From JAGLOK01 sp963676355 (GTDB taxonomy: Bacteria > Bacillota > Clostridia > Christensenellales > UMGS416): a stretch of 64,000 nucleotides of DNA. Below, one piece after another: positions 43,636 through 53,067 of the stretch. Position numbers and translations under genes: made by a program. The DNA lies in the NCBI GenBank assembly GCA_963676355.1, contig OY781093.1:1054001-1118000 (forward strand). The letters run 5' to 3'. Within the stretch, counting starts at the first letter, position 1. Every line of letters begins with the position of its first letter. The notes beneath the pieces were generated by a model. The model saw only the letters and a list, made by a program, of their open reading frames with translations. It did no database searches and was not told where the DNA came from.

Positions 43636-44933
43636 ATTTAGCGATACCGGATATCCCAAGAGAATATACAGCTATAGCAGAATGGTTTGCATGTTTGCTT
43701 TATATCATGTTGCTGCGAAAGCGTGTGAGCGGGTGGAAAATTGCTGTGATAGCACCTGTTGCTTTAGTGCTTCAAATCTTTTTCCTAATATGGAGTGGTA
43801 GTTTCCCATTATTGCTTTGGATTCCTAGTATGGTAGCTGCCATCCTTATTATGTTTGCCTTTATCTATGCGTGCTGCGATATAAGCTTGATAGATGCTGG
43901 TTATTTTAGTATACGTGCGTTTATTCTTGCAGAGCTTTCTGCTTCTTTGGAAGCGCAAGTTTATTGGTTTTTTTGGCCAGAAGACACTGCTTCATTTGTT
44001 GTAAGAGCTCTTCTTCTGGCGGGAACTTACATAACGGTTGGTACTGTTGTTTGGTTTTTGGAAAAACGATATATGGTTGAAAATGCAAGAATGTCCATTG
44101 AGCTTCATGAATTCTGGAATGCATTTATGATTGGAGCTGTGATTTTCTTTGTGAGTAACTTGAGTTTTGTTTTTGCAGACACACCTTTCAGCGGTTTATC
44201 TTCAAGAGACGTGTTGAATACTCGTACGTTATTTGATCTTGGAGGATTTGCAATTTTATACGCCTATCACATTCAATGTTGCCAGATGCGATCACGGCGC
44301 GATTTGGAAGCAATACAAAATGTCTTGAAAAATCAATACCTTCAATATAAACAATCTAAGGAATCTATAGAGCTTATCAACAGAAAATATCATGATTTAA
44401 AGCATCAGATTGCAGCGCTTCGTGCAGAGCAGGATCCGAGTAAACGAAATGAATGGCTTGATGCTATGGAAGATGATATAAAAATTTATGAAGCCCAGAA
44501 TAAAACAGGTCATTCCGTGCTAGATACATTGCTTACAAGCAAGAGCATGCTCTGTAATCGCCATGATATTCACCTGACTTGTGTAGCAGATGGAGCTCTT
44601 TTGCAGTTCATGGATGTCATGGATATATGCACGATTTTTGGGAACGCATTGGACAATGCAATTGAGTGTGAACTGCAGATACCTGACAAAGATAAACGGC
44701 TAATTCATCTATCCGTCTCTAAACAGAGAGAATTTTTGCTTATGAAATTTGAAAACTATTACGAAGGACAGCTTTCGTATGAACAAGATTTGCCGCTTAC
44801 TACCAAAAGAGATGCTAATTATCACGGGTATGGTTTGAAGAATATCCGTTTCACTGCACAAAAATATGGTGGCGAAGCAACGGTAACTGCAGAAAATAAC
44901 TGGTTTGAGCTGAAAGTCATTATTCCTATTTGA
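43632..44933 (+). CDS. GHKL sensor histidine kinase (AgrC-like), first pair
   Basis: The 433-residue protein has about six transmembrane helices (about 15-215), then a cytosolic kinase part with phospho-histidine H254 in KYHDLKHQI, N-box GNALDNAIE and G-box YHGYGLKNIRF. This is the AgrC/ComD layout used for peptide signals. No AgrB or AgrD-like gene occurs nearby, so the signal may be made elsewhere, or may not be a peptide. Confidence 0.9.
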   Translation: MNLAIPDIPREYTAIAEWFACLLYIMLLRKRVSGWKIAVIAPVALVLQIFFLIWSGSFPLLLWIPSMVAAILIMFAFIYACCDISLIDAGYFSIRAFILAELSASLEAQVYWFFWPEDTASFVVRALLLAGTYITVGTVVWFLEKRYMVENARMSIELHEFWNAFMIGAVIFFVSNLSFVFADTPFSGLSSRDVLNTRTLFDLGGFAILYAYHIQCCQMRSRRDLEAIQNVLKNQYLQYKQSKESIELINRKYHDLKHQIAALRAEQDPSKRNEWLDAMEDDIKIYEAQNKTGHSVLDTLLTSKSMLCNRHDIHLTCVADGALLQFMDVMDICTIFGNALDNAIECELQIPDKDKRLIHLSVSKQREFLLMKFENYYEGQLSYEQDLPLTTKRDANYHGYGLKNIRFTAQKYGGEATVTAENNWFELKVIIPI

Positions 44934-45091
44934 ATTACCATTTGTGTTAATATTCATGTCATTCATGATAATGCCCACGGTAAAGTGTATCTTGATGCTA
45001 ATATAAGATTGGTTAATTTAATCACTTGAAAAAGGGATTAGATGTCTTCTTTATTGGAGGATTAAATCAGGATATTGGCAGGAGGTATGAG

Positions 45092-47509
45092 GTGAAGTAC
45101 AAGCAGTTAATTGAAAGCATGACGCTCTCGGAAAAATGCGGACTATTGTCCGGCCGAGATATTTGGAGTTCTAAACCTATTGAAAGGCTTGGTATCCCAT
45201 CGATTACGCTATCTGACGGACCAACAGGCTTAAGGAAACAAATAGGCAGTGCAGACCATTTAGGACTAAATGCTTCTCTTCCGGCTACCTGCTGGCCTAC
45301 AGCATCTGCTGTTGCGTGCAGTTGGAACCCGGAGCTTTGTGAAAAGATTGGTGAATATCTTGGGGATGAAGCAGTGGCACTAGACGTCAATGTGATTCTC
45401 GGACCTGGAATGAACACAAAAAGAAATCCGTTGTGCGGAAGAAATTTTGAGTATTTTTCCGAAGATCCCTATCTTAGCGGTAAGCTTGCTGCGGGATATA
45501 TCCGCGGGATTCAAAGTAAAGGTGTATCAGCCTGCCCAAAGCACTATGCAGCAAACAACCAAGAGCTAGACAGGATGACTTCAAACAGTGTTGTTGATGA
45601 AAGGACACTTCGTGAAATATATCTGACTAATTTTGAAATAGCTGTAAAAGAAGCGAATCCTAAGTTTATAATGACCTCTTATAATAGAGTTAACGACATT
45701 TATGCAAATGAACACAAGCAATTGCTTAGTGAAATCCTTGTGGAAGAATGGGGTTTTTCAGGCGCAGTTGTGACCGATTGGGGCGGATCAAATGACCATG
45801 TTGATGGTGTAATGGCAGGTAGTCACTTGGAGATGCCGGGCACTGCAGGCGACAGTGATCGACAACTGGAGCAGGCAGTTAAAGATGGAAGGATCCCAGA
45901 AAGTGTTGTAGATAGCAGAGTCAATGAGTTTCTGAATGTTGTTTTTTCATTGATGCCTGAAGAAAAATCAAAAAAGCAAGCACCTTTTGACAAAGACGCT
46001 CATCATAAAATGGCAGAAGTGGCCGCTGCCGAAACAATTGTTTTGCTAAAAAACGAAGAAAATATTTTACCACTGCAAGCGCAAAAAAAGGTAGCTATAA
46101 TTGGTGATTTTGCAGAAAACCCAAGATATCAGGGAGCAGGGAGCAGTATGGTAAATCCGACAAAGCTTGATAATTTGCTTGAAGCTTTGAAGGATTCAGA
46201 GCTAGTTTCTGTCGGATATGCAAAAGGCTTTCTTCGTAATGGTAAAAACAATTCTGTATTGCAATCACAAGCTTTGGAACTTGCAGAAAAAGCGGATGTT
46301 GTATTGTATTATATGGGTCTGCCTGAAGTGTTTGAAACAGAGGGCCTCGACAGGACTCATATGAAGATTCCGGAAAACCAGATTCTCCTATTGGAAGCAC
46401 TCAGGCAAAAGAATGAAAAGATTGTTGTTCTGCTGGCTGCTGGCAGTCCTATTGAAATGCCTTGGATAGACAAATGCAAAGCTCTTGTCCATGGCCATTT
46501 AGGAGGACAAGCTGGTGCGGGAGCTCTGATAAAAGTAATTACTGGAGAAATAAATCCATCCGGTAAGCTGGCAGAAACATATCCCATACTATATGAAGAC
46601 AGTCCTACAAGTGAAATTTACCCTTGCTATAAACGAAATGTTGAGTATATAGAAGGGCCTTATATCGGATATCGTTATTTTGAAACAGTGGAAAAATCAG
46701 TGCGCTTTCCTTTTGGATATGGTCTTAGCTATACGACATTTAAGTACAGCCAGATAGAACTGTCAGAAGATATTGTCAGTTTTATTTTGCACAATACCGG
46801 CAAAAGAGATGGAGCTGAAATTGCTCAGGTATATATTGGTGCTAGTGATGGTCATGTGTTTCGCCCGACAAAGGAACTAAAAGGCTTTAAAAAGGTATTC
46901 CTGAAGGCAGGAGAAAGCAAAAAAGTGTCCATACCATTGGATGATAAGGTATTTAGGTATTTCAATGTTAAGACAAATAGTTGGGAAATTGAAACCGCAC
47001 GCTATGATGTGATGGTGGGTGCAAGCGTTTCGGACATACGTTTATCAGCAACATTGCAGATTACTGGCAGTGATGCGATATGCCCATATTCTAAAGAAGA
47101 AATTCCTAATTACTATACTGGAAGCGTCAAACAAATTTCAAGAAAAGAATTTTCGCAAATTTTGGGGCGCGAGTTGCCTAAAGAGGAAAATTCTCAAGAT
47201 AGAATGCTTGAGATGAATGATGCGATGTGCCGGATGGTTAATGCGAAATCTGGCTTAGCGAGGCTGGTCTATAGGATTATGACCCGACTAAAAGACAGAA
47301 GTATCAAAAAAGGAAAACCTGACTTGAACATTTTGTTTATGTATCACATTCCATTCCGAGGGATAGCCAAGCTGATGAATGGCATGGTAACCATGGAAAT
47401 GGCAGAAGCGCTTCTAGTGATGGTAAATGGACGATTCTTTAAAGGGTTTAGTTTACTGATACGTGGTCATCGCAATGCTAGGCGTGCTATTAAAAAATCT
47501 AAAGGTTAA
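45092..47509 (+). CDS. GH3 beta-glucosidase-like, cytosolic, classical order
   Basis: The 805-residue protein has the GH3 N-terminal TIM-like domain first (about 10-300) with SDGPTGLR, CPKHYAANNQE and nucleophile D229 in VVTDWGG. Next are the GH3 C domain (about 320-510), a fibronectin-III-like domain (about 560-660) and an extra basic C-terminal helical region (about 690-805) common in clostridial members. There is no signal peptide. I chose GTG 45092, with GGAGG six bases upstream, over a longer frame. It lies after the first regulator pair, and beta-glucoside cleavage is likely. Confidence 0.9.
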   Translation: MKYKQLIESMTLSEKCGLLSGRDIWSSKPIERLGIPSITLSDGPTGLRKQIGSADHLGLNASLPATCWPTASAVACSWNPELCEKIGEYLGDEAVALDVNVILGPGMNTKRNPLCGRNFEYFSEDPYLSGKLAAGYIRGIQSKGVSACPKHYAANNQELDRMTSNSVVDERTLREIYLTNFEIAVKEANPKFIMTSYNRVNDIYANEHKQLLSEILVEEWGFSGAVVTDWGGSNDHVDGVMAGSHLEMPGTAGDSDRQLEQAVKDGRIPESVVDSRVNEFLNVVFSLMPEEKSKKQAPFDKDAHHKMAEVAAAETIVLLKNEENILPLQAQKKVAIIGDFAENPRYQGAGSSMVNPTKLDNLLEALKDSELVSVGYAKGFLRNGKNNSVLQSQALELAEKADVVLYYMGLPEVFETEGLDRTHMKIPENQILLLEALRQKNEKIVVLLAAGSPIEMPWIDKCKALVHGHLGGQAGAGALIKVITGEINPSGKLAETYPILYEDSPTSEIYPCYKRNVEYIEGPYIGYRYFETVEKSVRFPFGYGLSYTTFKYSQIELSEDIVSFILHNTGKRDGAEIAQVYIGASDGHVFRPTKELKGFKKVFLKAGESKKVSIPLDDKVFRYFNVKTNSWEIETARYDVMVGASVSDIRLSATLQITGSDAICPYSKEEIPNYYTGSVKQISRKEFSQILGRELPKEENSQDRMLEMNDAMCRMVNAKSGLARLVYRIMTRLKDRSIKKGKPDLNILFMYHIPFRGIAKLMNGMVTMEMAEALLVMVNGRFFKGFSLLIRGHRNARRAIKKSKG

Positions 47510-47558
47510 TCGTAATAATACAGACAAATGTCTGTTTAAATAGGAGAGGAACAACTAA

Positions 47559-48176
47559 ATGATAACAATCGCTAAAAATATATGGGACAGGCTTAAAAAG
47601 AAGCATCCTAACATTGCACAGTTTCTTGTGTTTTTTCTGCTCAGCAATGGTGTAACAGTATTACAAATGTTGCTTATGCCAATACTAAAAGGTGCATTCG
47701 CAAACACAGATTTGGTGCAAACAAATTTTCAGATATGGCAAGTGGGGCATAATGTTGACGGTTCGATGTATTATGTATTCAACTATGCAAAAGGCGCTAT
47801 TGCAGTAGGAGGTGGCGGAGGGTTGGCCTATTTCCTAGCAGTACAAATCACCTTGCTTGTGGCACAGGTTATCAACTTTTTTGCACAGCGCAATATAACT
47901 TTCAAATCAAATGGAAACCCATGGTGGTCTGCAATGTGGTATTTTATTGCGTATGTAATAATCTCGATAGGAGCAGCTGCACTGCAGGGCGTTTACAAAG
48001 CACCAATTTATAATTTGTTGATGGAAACATGGAACTGGGGCAGCTTAGGAGAAACGATAGCTGATTTTGTGACTATGATTATTAATGCAGCTATTTCATT
48101 CTGGGTGTTTTTCCCGATATTTAAGGTTATATTTAAAAGCAAACCTGAGGAACATGCTGTTGTTGAGAGCGCGTAA
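47559..48176 (+). CDS. GtrA-like membrane protein
   Basis: The 205-residue protein has four or more hydrophobic helices and the GtrA features FLLSNGVTVLQ and AQVINFFAQRNITFKSNG. GtrA proteins help move or use lipid-linked sugars at the membrane. It is followed 9 bases later by the GT2 gene, matching GtrA-GtrB type pairs. AGGAGAGG precedes the ATG. Confidence 0.85.
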   Translation: MITIAKNIWDRLKKKHPNIAQFLVFFLLSNGVTVLQMLLMPILKGAFANTDLVQTNFQIWQVGHNVDGSMYYVFNYAKGAIAVGGGGGLAYFLAVQITLLVAQVINFFAQRNITFKSNGNPWWSAMWYFIAYVIISIGAAALQGVYKAPIYNLLMETWNWGSLGETIADFVTMIINAAISFWVFFPIFKVIFKSKPEEHAVVESA

Positions 48177-48185
48177 GGATTTATT

Positions 48186-49202
48186 ATGAAACTATTAACC
48201 ATTACTGTACCATGCTATAATTCACAGTCGTATATGCATAAGTGTTTGAAGTCTTTATTGATAGGTGGCAATGAGGTGGAAATCCTTATTGTAAACGACG
48301 GCTCTACAGATCAGACTGCAGAAATTGCAGATGAATATGCGCTAAAATATCCTGAGCAGGTACGAGTGATTCATCAAAAAAATGGTGGACACGGTGCTGC
48401 TGTTATGGCAGGACTGCAGCAGGCAACGGGTGAGTTTTTTAAAGTTGTTGATTCAGATGATTGGCTGAATGAAGTTGCGTTAATACAAGTAATAGACACA
48501 CTGCGAAACATCTGTATGCAGCAGGATCAAGTTGATTTGATGGTCAATAATTATGTTTATGATAAAGTAGGTGTAAAACGCAAAAAGGTAGTCAGATATC
48601 TAAAGGCTCTTCCGCAACATCAAGTATTAGGATGGGATGACGTGGGAGCGCTGAAAAAAGGGCAGTATATACTAATGCATGCTATCATATATAGGACACA
48701 GCTATTACGGGAATGCAATTTGGTTCTTCCGAGACATACTTTCTATGTGGATAATCTATACGCATTTATTCCAATGCAGCAGGTAAAAAGGATGTACTAC
48801 CTTAATGTAGATTTATATCACTATTTTATTGGCAGAGAAGATCAGTCAGTAAATGAAAGAATTATGATAGAGCGAATAGACCAGCAAATAAAAGTGAACA
48901 AGATGATGATTTGCGGGCAGAGGTTGCAAGAACTTCAAAATCCTAGATTGAAAAAGTTTTTGTTTAATTACTTGGAGATTGTGACGACAGTATCTACGGT
49001 ATTGCTTATTCGCAGCGGTACAAAAGAGAATGTTCAGAAGAAGAAAGACCTTTGGAAATTCATACGCGAACAGGATTCTTGGCTTTTCTATCGGCTGCGA
49101 TTTGGGATAATGGGACAAGTTATGAATATCCCAGGAAGATTTGGTAGGGATGTTGTGAATGCTTTTTACAAAATGAGCAGAAGGTTGGTAGGGTTTAACT
49201 AA
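48186..49202 (+). CDS. family 2 glycosyltransferase
   Basis: The 338-residue protein starts with TITVPCYNSQSYMHKCLKSL and has VNDGSTDQT and the metal-binding KVVDSDDWL, the GT-A fold of GT2 enzymes. There is no C-terminal membrane pair, so it differs from GtrB/DPM-type synthases and probably adds a sugar to a surface polymer. Its stop overlaps the next start (TAATG). Confidence 0.9.
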   Translation: MKLLTITVPCYNSQSYMHKCLKSLLIGGNEVEILIVNDGSTDQTAEIADEYALKYPEQVRVIHQKNGGHGAAVMAGLQQATGEFFKVVDSDDWLNEVALIQVIDTLRNICMQQDQVDLMVNNYVYDKVGVKRKKVVRYLKALPQHQVLGWDDVGALKKGQYILMHAIIYRTQLLRECNLVLPRHTFYVDNLYAFIPMQQVKRMYYLNVDLYHYFIGREDQSVNERIMIERIDQQIKVNKMMICGQRLQELQNPRLKKFLFNYLEIVTTVSTVLLIRSGTKENVQKKKDLWKFIREQDSWLFYRLRFGIMGQVMNIPGRFGRDVVNAFYKMSRRLVGFN

Positions 49203-50317
49203 TGAGCAAAAACTTCCCGAAGTATGACTTTCTGATAGTAGGAGCAGGATTATTTGGAGCAGTTTTTGCCCAGCAGGCAGCGGCATTTGGTAAGCGCTGT
49301 CTTGTTTTGGAGAAACGTTCGCATGTTGCCGGTAATATCTATACAGAGAAAATTGCTGGTATTCAAGTTCATCGTTATGGAGCACATATCTTTCATACCA
49401 ATAAAGAGGATGTTTGGGAGTATGTGAACAAGTTTGCAGATTTTAATAATTTTGTTAACAGCCCAATTGCAAATTATCGTGGAGAGAAATATAATTTGCC
49501 CTTCAACATGAATACATTTCAGCAAATGTGGGGAGTCAATACACCTGAAGAAGCTCAAACTATTATTGAAGAACAACGAGCGGCCTTTTATACGAAAGCA
49601 CCAAAGAACTTGGAACAGCAGGCAATTAATCTAGTAGGAACAGATATTTATACGAAGCTGATTCGTGGATACACGGAAAAGCAATGGGGACGCTCTTGTA
49701 CGGAGCTTCCACCATTTATTATAAATAGGATACCCGTGCGATTTACTTTTAATAATAACTATTTTGATGCTCGTTTTCAGGGCATTCCTGTTAATGGGTA
49801 TACCGCCATGGTAGAAAACATGTTGGAGGCTGTAGACGTCAGGCTTAACACCAATTATCTGCAAGATCGAAAAAAATGGAATGAACTTGCGAACCAAGTA
49901 ATTTATACTGGCCCTATAGATGAGTATTTCAATTATAAACTTGGAGCGCTGGAATATCGTGGATTACACTTTGAAGATGAATTAATGGATATACCTGATT
50001 TTCAGGGAAATGCTGTGGTGAATTATACTGATAGTGAGCCTTCTTATACACGGATTATTGAACACAAACATTTTCAATTTGGAACACAACCGAAGACATT
50101 GGTTACTCGAGAATACAGTAAGGAATGGAAACCGGGTGAAGAACCATATTACCCAATAAATGATGAAAAAAACATGACGTTGCTTAAAGGATATCAACAA
50201 ATGGCATGTTCCGAAAAAGTTATCTTTGGTGGGCGTTTAGGTGAATATAAGTATTACGATATGGATTGTGTTGTTGAAGCGGCATTGAAGTTATCTTCTG
50301 CAATTGCAAGGGGATAG
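49202..50317 (+). CDS. glf: UDP-galactopyranose mutase
   Basis: The 371-residue flavoenzyme has the FAD motif VGAGLFGAVFAQ, LEKRSHVAGNIYTE, HRYGAHIFHT and YTEKQWGRSCTELP, all Glf hallmarks. It converts UDP-Galp to UDP-Galf for galactofuranose polymers. With the GT2 and GtrA genes it forms a three-gene surface-glycan unit. Confidence 0.95.
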   Translation: MSKNFPKYDFLIVGAGLFGAVFAQQAAAFGKRCLVLEKRSHVAGNIYTEKIAGIQVHRYGAHIFHTNKEDVWEYVNKFADFNNFVNSPIANYRGEKYNLPFNMNTFQQMWGVNTPEEAQTIIEEQRAAFYTKAPKNLEQQAINLVGTDIYTKLIRGYTEKQWGRSCTELPPFIINRIPVRFTFNNNYFDARFQGIPVNGYTAMVENMLEAVDVRLNTNYLQDRKKWNELANQVIYTGPIDEYFNYKLGALEYRGLHFEDELMDIPDFQGNAVVNYTDSEPSYTRIIEHKHFQFGTQPKTLVTREYSKEWKPGEEPYYPINDEKNMTLLKGYQQMACSEKVIFGGRLGEYKYYDMDCVVEAALKLSSAIARG

Positions 50318-50330
50318 TACTAAAAAAGAT

Positions 50331-50418
50331 TAGCTTGAGATTTTTTGTTCAAAGAAAGATTGTCAATTTAACAAAATACCTTAGGTCTGACAATGATCTG
50401 CCATGTAATCTTAAGCTA
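50331..50418. repeat. nested inverted repeats after glf
   Basis: An outer pair TAGCTTGAGATT (50331-50342) and AATCTTAAGCTA (50407-50418), with one G-T type mismatch, encloses an inner pair ATTGTCA (50359-50365) and TGACAAT (50388-50394). The RNA could fold into a long two-part hairpin. It could be a terminator without a T-run, an attenuator or a small mobile repeat. Confidence 0.5.
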
Positions 50419-50455
50419 GAAACTTACTATATTAAAGTCAGGTCAACTTAAATAT

Positions 50456-50485
50456 ACCGTTCGTGCTGAAATTTATACAGTTCAC
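50456..50485. promoter_or_regulatory. paired LytTR-type binding boxes
   Basis: ACCGTTCGT (50456-50464) and ACAGTTCAC (50477-50485) start 21 bp apart, leaving 12 bp between them. Nine-base direct repeats with 12-13 bp gaps are the known target of LytTR regulators such as AgrA. The first matches the consensus [TA][AC][CA]GTTN[AG][TG] fully and the second at 8 of 9. They lie 20 bp upstream of the -35 of the second regulator pair, an activator position. Confidence 0.62.
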
Positions 50486-50504
50486 GTTGCAAATAAGCCT
50501 CATA

Positions 50505-50534
50505 TTGAATGATATTGCATTGACATGCTATAAT
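50505..50534 (+). promoter_or_regulatory. promoter of the second LytTR/GHKL pair
   Basis: TTGAAT and TATAAT are spaced 18 bp, with TG one base before the -10 (extended -10). An ATG at 50533 overlaps this -10 and so is unlikely to be the gene start. Confidence 0.6.
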
Positions 50535-50556
50535 GTGCCGTGGCGAGGTGAATGAG

Positions 50557-51279
50557 TTGTACAAAGTTGCAATAGTTGATGATGAATCCGAATCGATAGA
50601 TTGTCTAATAAATTGTTTAAATTCATATACAAACGATTACGGAGTTAGTTTTGTCGTAACTAAGTTTTCAAATGGATTGGATTTTGTTGAAGAATACCAA
50701 CCTGTTTTTGATATTGTTTTTATGGATATTGACATGCCGCATAAAAACGGACTTTCAGCAGCTAAGGCACTTAGGGAATTTGATTCTACGGTTGAGTTGG
50801 TGTTTTGCACATATCTTGCAAAATATGCCGTAAAAGGGTATCAGGTAGATGCGCTCAGCTATCTTCTAAAGCCGATAAACTATAGTGCTTTTAAGATAAC
50901 AATGGATCGCGCGATACGAAACTGCGAAGGAAAAGTGCAACAAGAAGTGCTTCTACCTTCTTCTGAGGGACCTATACGTTTACAGCTTGCCGATTTAAAT
51001 TATATAGCGGTGTTTAATCATGATATTAAATATCATACAGAACGCGGCGAATTCAAGGTTTATGGTACTTTGCGAGCCATTGAAAAACTCTTGCCAAAAG
51101 AGCAGTTTATCAAATGCAACCGTAGTATGCTGGTGAATTTAAGGAACGTTACTCGAATTGCCAAAAATTTTGCATATATCGGTTCAGAGAGGTTAGATAT
51201 CAGTCGAAATAGAAAAAAAGAATTTCTAGATGCTTTTCATGAATTAAATTTTCCGAGTGGGGTAAAAAGTGAGGGATAA
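50557..51279 (+). CDS. LytTR response regulator (AgrA-like), second pair
   Basis: The 240-residue protein has a receiver domain with VDDE and phospho-acceptor D57 in IVFMDIDMPHKNG, and a LytTR domain with IAVFNHDIKYHTERGEFKVYG and FIKCNRSMLVNLRNV. I chose TTG 50557, which has GAGGTG six bases upstream; longer starts would overlap the promoter. It overlaps the kinase gene by 11 bases. Its similarity to the first regulator suggests an old duplication. Confidence 0.92.
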   Translation: MYKVAIVDDESESIDCLINCLNSYTNDYGVSFVVTKFSNGLDFVEEYQPVFDIVFMDIDMPHKNGLSAAKALREFDSTVELVFCTYLAKYAVKGYQVDALSYLLKPINYSAFKITMDRAIRNCEGKVQQEVLLPSSEGPIRLQLADLNYIAVFNHDIKYHTERGEFKVYGTLRAIEKLLPKEQFIKCNRSMLVNLRNVTRIAKNFAYIGSERLDISRNRKKEFLDAFHELNFPSGVKSEG

Positions 51280-52549
51280 TCTTCAAGATATTATAGGCAA
51301 TATTTGCATGATTTTAGCGATGATAATCGTGGCTAAAACGGCTACACGAAAAAGAGGATTTTGGATCCGAGTTTTATTTAGTCTTATTGGAATCAGCCTA
51401 TATCGGATGCTATTTTTTAATGTAATAAGTCAATATATTGTAGACGATGTATATCGCATTTATAATATGGCGGGATTTATTCTGCTTTTCTTATTGATGA
51501 TAGCAATAGTTAATATTTGTTATTCATGCAACATTTGGGTAGCCCTGTTTTGTGCTAACGTCAGCTATAGTCTTCAACATATCACACAGCGATTATATGC
51601 CGCGACGACTACTAATTGGTTGCCGGAAATGCCGGAGGCAGCAAATTTTTTCGTGTATGTGGCTATTGTTTCTTTTAGTTTAGTGCTTGTAAAAGTATAT
51701 TTTTCAAGACTTCAAGTGGGAAAAATTGTTGTTGATCATAAAAGCTTGGTTTTGGTTTCAGTCATTATGGTTGTTTCTGCAGTGGTGCTTGACTTGATAT
51801 TCTTATATGCTTTGCATACAGGCGGGGAAATTCTGCGTTTATGCATGCGAATATCCAGTATTCTGATTAGCTTTTTGACGATTTTATTACAGTTTAGCAT
51901 GGTTGCGGGAAAGAGAAAGGAACTAGAGCTTGAAACCATAAAGGGTATCCTTGCAGAAGAAAGACAGCAATATTATTTTGAGAAGTCTATGATTGATTTG
52001 CTGAATATAAAATGCCATGATATTAAGCACCAAATCGCGGCGCTAGAGCCGTATGACCAAAATAGAATTTTATCAGATACTAAAGAAGCTATAGATATTT
52101 ATGACAGCAGCTTTCGTACTGGAAACGTAGCCCTAGATGTTGTGTTGGCAAGGAAAAGCTTTGAATGCAGAAGTAAAAATATATTAATAACATGCTCTGC
52201 AAATGGAGAAAGTCTTGAATTTATTCAAGAGGTGGATATATATTCGCTTTTTGGCAATATACTGGACAATGCAATAGAAGCAATAGATAAGTTAACTGAT
52301 GATCAGGATAAAAGAATCATTTCTTTATATGTAAATAAGAAGAATAATTTTGTGAATATACATTCAGAAAACTACTTTGAGGACAAATTTGTCATTTTGG
52401 AGGGACTTCCTAAAACCACAAAAAAAGGTACCGGATACCATGGGTTTGGCCTTAAAAGTATTAAGATGCTTGTGGAAAAATACGGTGGAAGTTTAAAAAT
52501 TGGTACTAATGAAGATCGTTTTGTAATGGATATAGTTTTCCCTCTTTAA
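51269..52549 (+). CDS. GHKL sensor histidine kinase (AgrC-like), second pair
   Basis: The 426-residue protein has about six transmembrane helices (about 5-220), phospho-histidine H250 in KCHDIKHQI, N-box GNILDNAIE and G-box YHGFGLKSI. The GTG start lies inside the regulator gene. It has the same layout as the first kinase but different membrane helices, so it probably senses another ligand. Confidence 0.9.
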   Translation: MRDNLQDIIGNICMILAMIIVAKTATRKRGFWIRVLFSLIGISLYRMLFFNVISQYIVDDVYRIYNMAGFILLFLLMIAIVNICYSCNIWVALFCANVSYSLQHITQRLYAATTTNWLPEMPEAANFFVYVAIVSFSLVLVKVYFSRLQVGKIVVDHKSLVLVSVIMVVSAVVLDLIFLYALHTGGEILRLCMRISSILISFLTILLQFSMVAGKRKELELETIKGILAEERQQYYFEKSMIDLLNIKCHDIKHQIAALEPYDQNRILSDTKEAIDIYDSSFRTGNVALDVVLARKSFECRSKNILITCSANGESLEFIQEVDIYSLFGNILDNAIEAIDKLTDDQDKRIISLYVNKKNNFVNIHSENYFEDKFVILEGLPKTTKKGTGYHGFGLKSIKMLVEKYGGSLKIGTNEDRFVMDIVFPL

Positions 52550-53067
52550 AAATATGTATTAATACTGAGCTGTTTGCTTGATATGGGTTATTTAGAATTT
52601 AACACACATGCCGAAAACTGCTTACAAAATTGTATAACTCATATTCTAATATCGAATTTTATTATTGAAAAAACATTTTAGTATATCATCGAATTTAGTC
52701 ACAGCATTGTTTTGTAAATACATTGGTTGTCTTTAAAGCCTATAAACAGTACCAAAAAAGTTTCTTTGGTATTTTTCTATAATCGTTCAACCTAAAACAT
52801 ATCTTGGCTTTTTGGGCGAGCTTAATGGTAAGTAATACTTGCGGGAATTTCATTATAGGATGCATGCTTTTCCTTGAGAGTATTGCTGACCAAGGCATGT
52901 AACTTTGTTATACATTTAATAGCAATTGTGGCAAATGCATGTTAATATCCAATTCATTTCGTGCGGAATTTTGCTCCATTCACGTTCTATGCTGCAACTC
53001 CATGAAAAATTCCTCTAATATAGTTTCGTCAGGCTTATAGCTTGAATATGAATAAGAAGGAGAATAA
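52550..53067. other. non-coding region before the GH3 lipoprotein
   Basis: No gene is seen in these 518 bases. A terminator for the kinase transcript lies at 52750-52776 (stem TACCAAA/TTTGGTA followed by T5). The rest should hold the promoter of the GH3 lipoprotein gene. I looked for a pair of LytTR boxes 21 bp apart here and did not find one. Confidence 0.5.
52750..52776 (+). terminator. terminator after the second kinase gene
   Basis: The stem TACCAAA/TTTGGTA is followed by TTTTT. It is short and AT-rich, so it may be only partly efficient, and it lies 200 bases after the kinase stop. Confidence 0.5.

Noticed and set aside
43921..44124. Minus-strand frame within the first kinase gene
   Set aside because: It lies fully inside a gene with clear kinase motifs and has no features of its own.
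45026..45091. Longer N-terminus of the cytosolic GH3
   Set aside because: The GTG at 45092 has a well-placed GGAGG, and GH3 similarity begins right after it.
52550..53067. LytTR boxes before the GH3 lipoprotein
   Set aside because: GTT-containing 9-mers occur (near 52981 and 53020) but are 39 bp apart, not 21, and match the consensus poorly.
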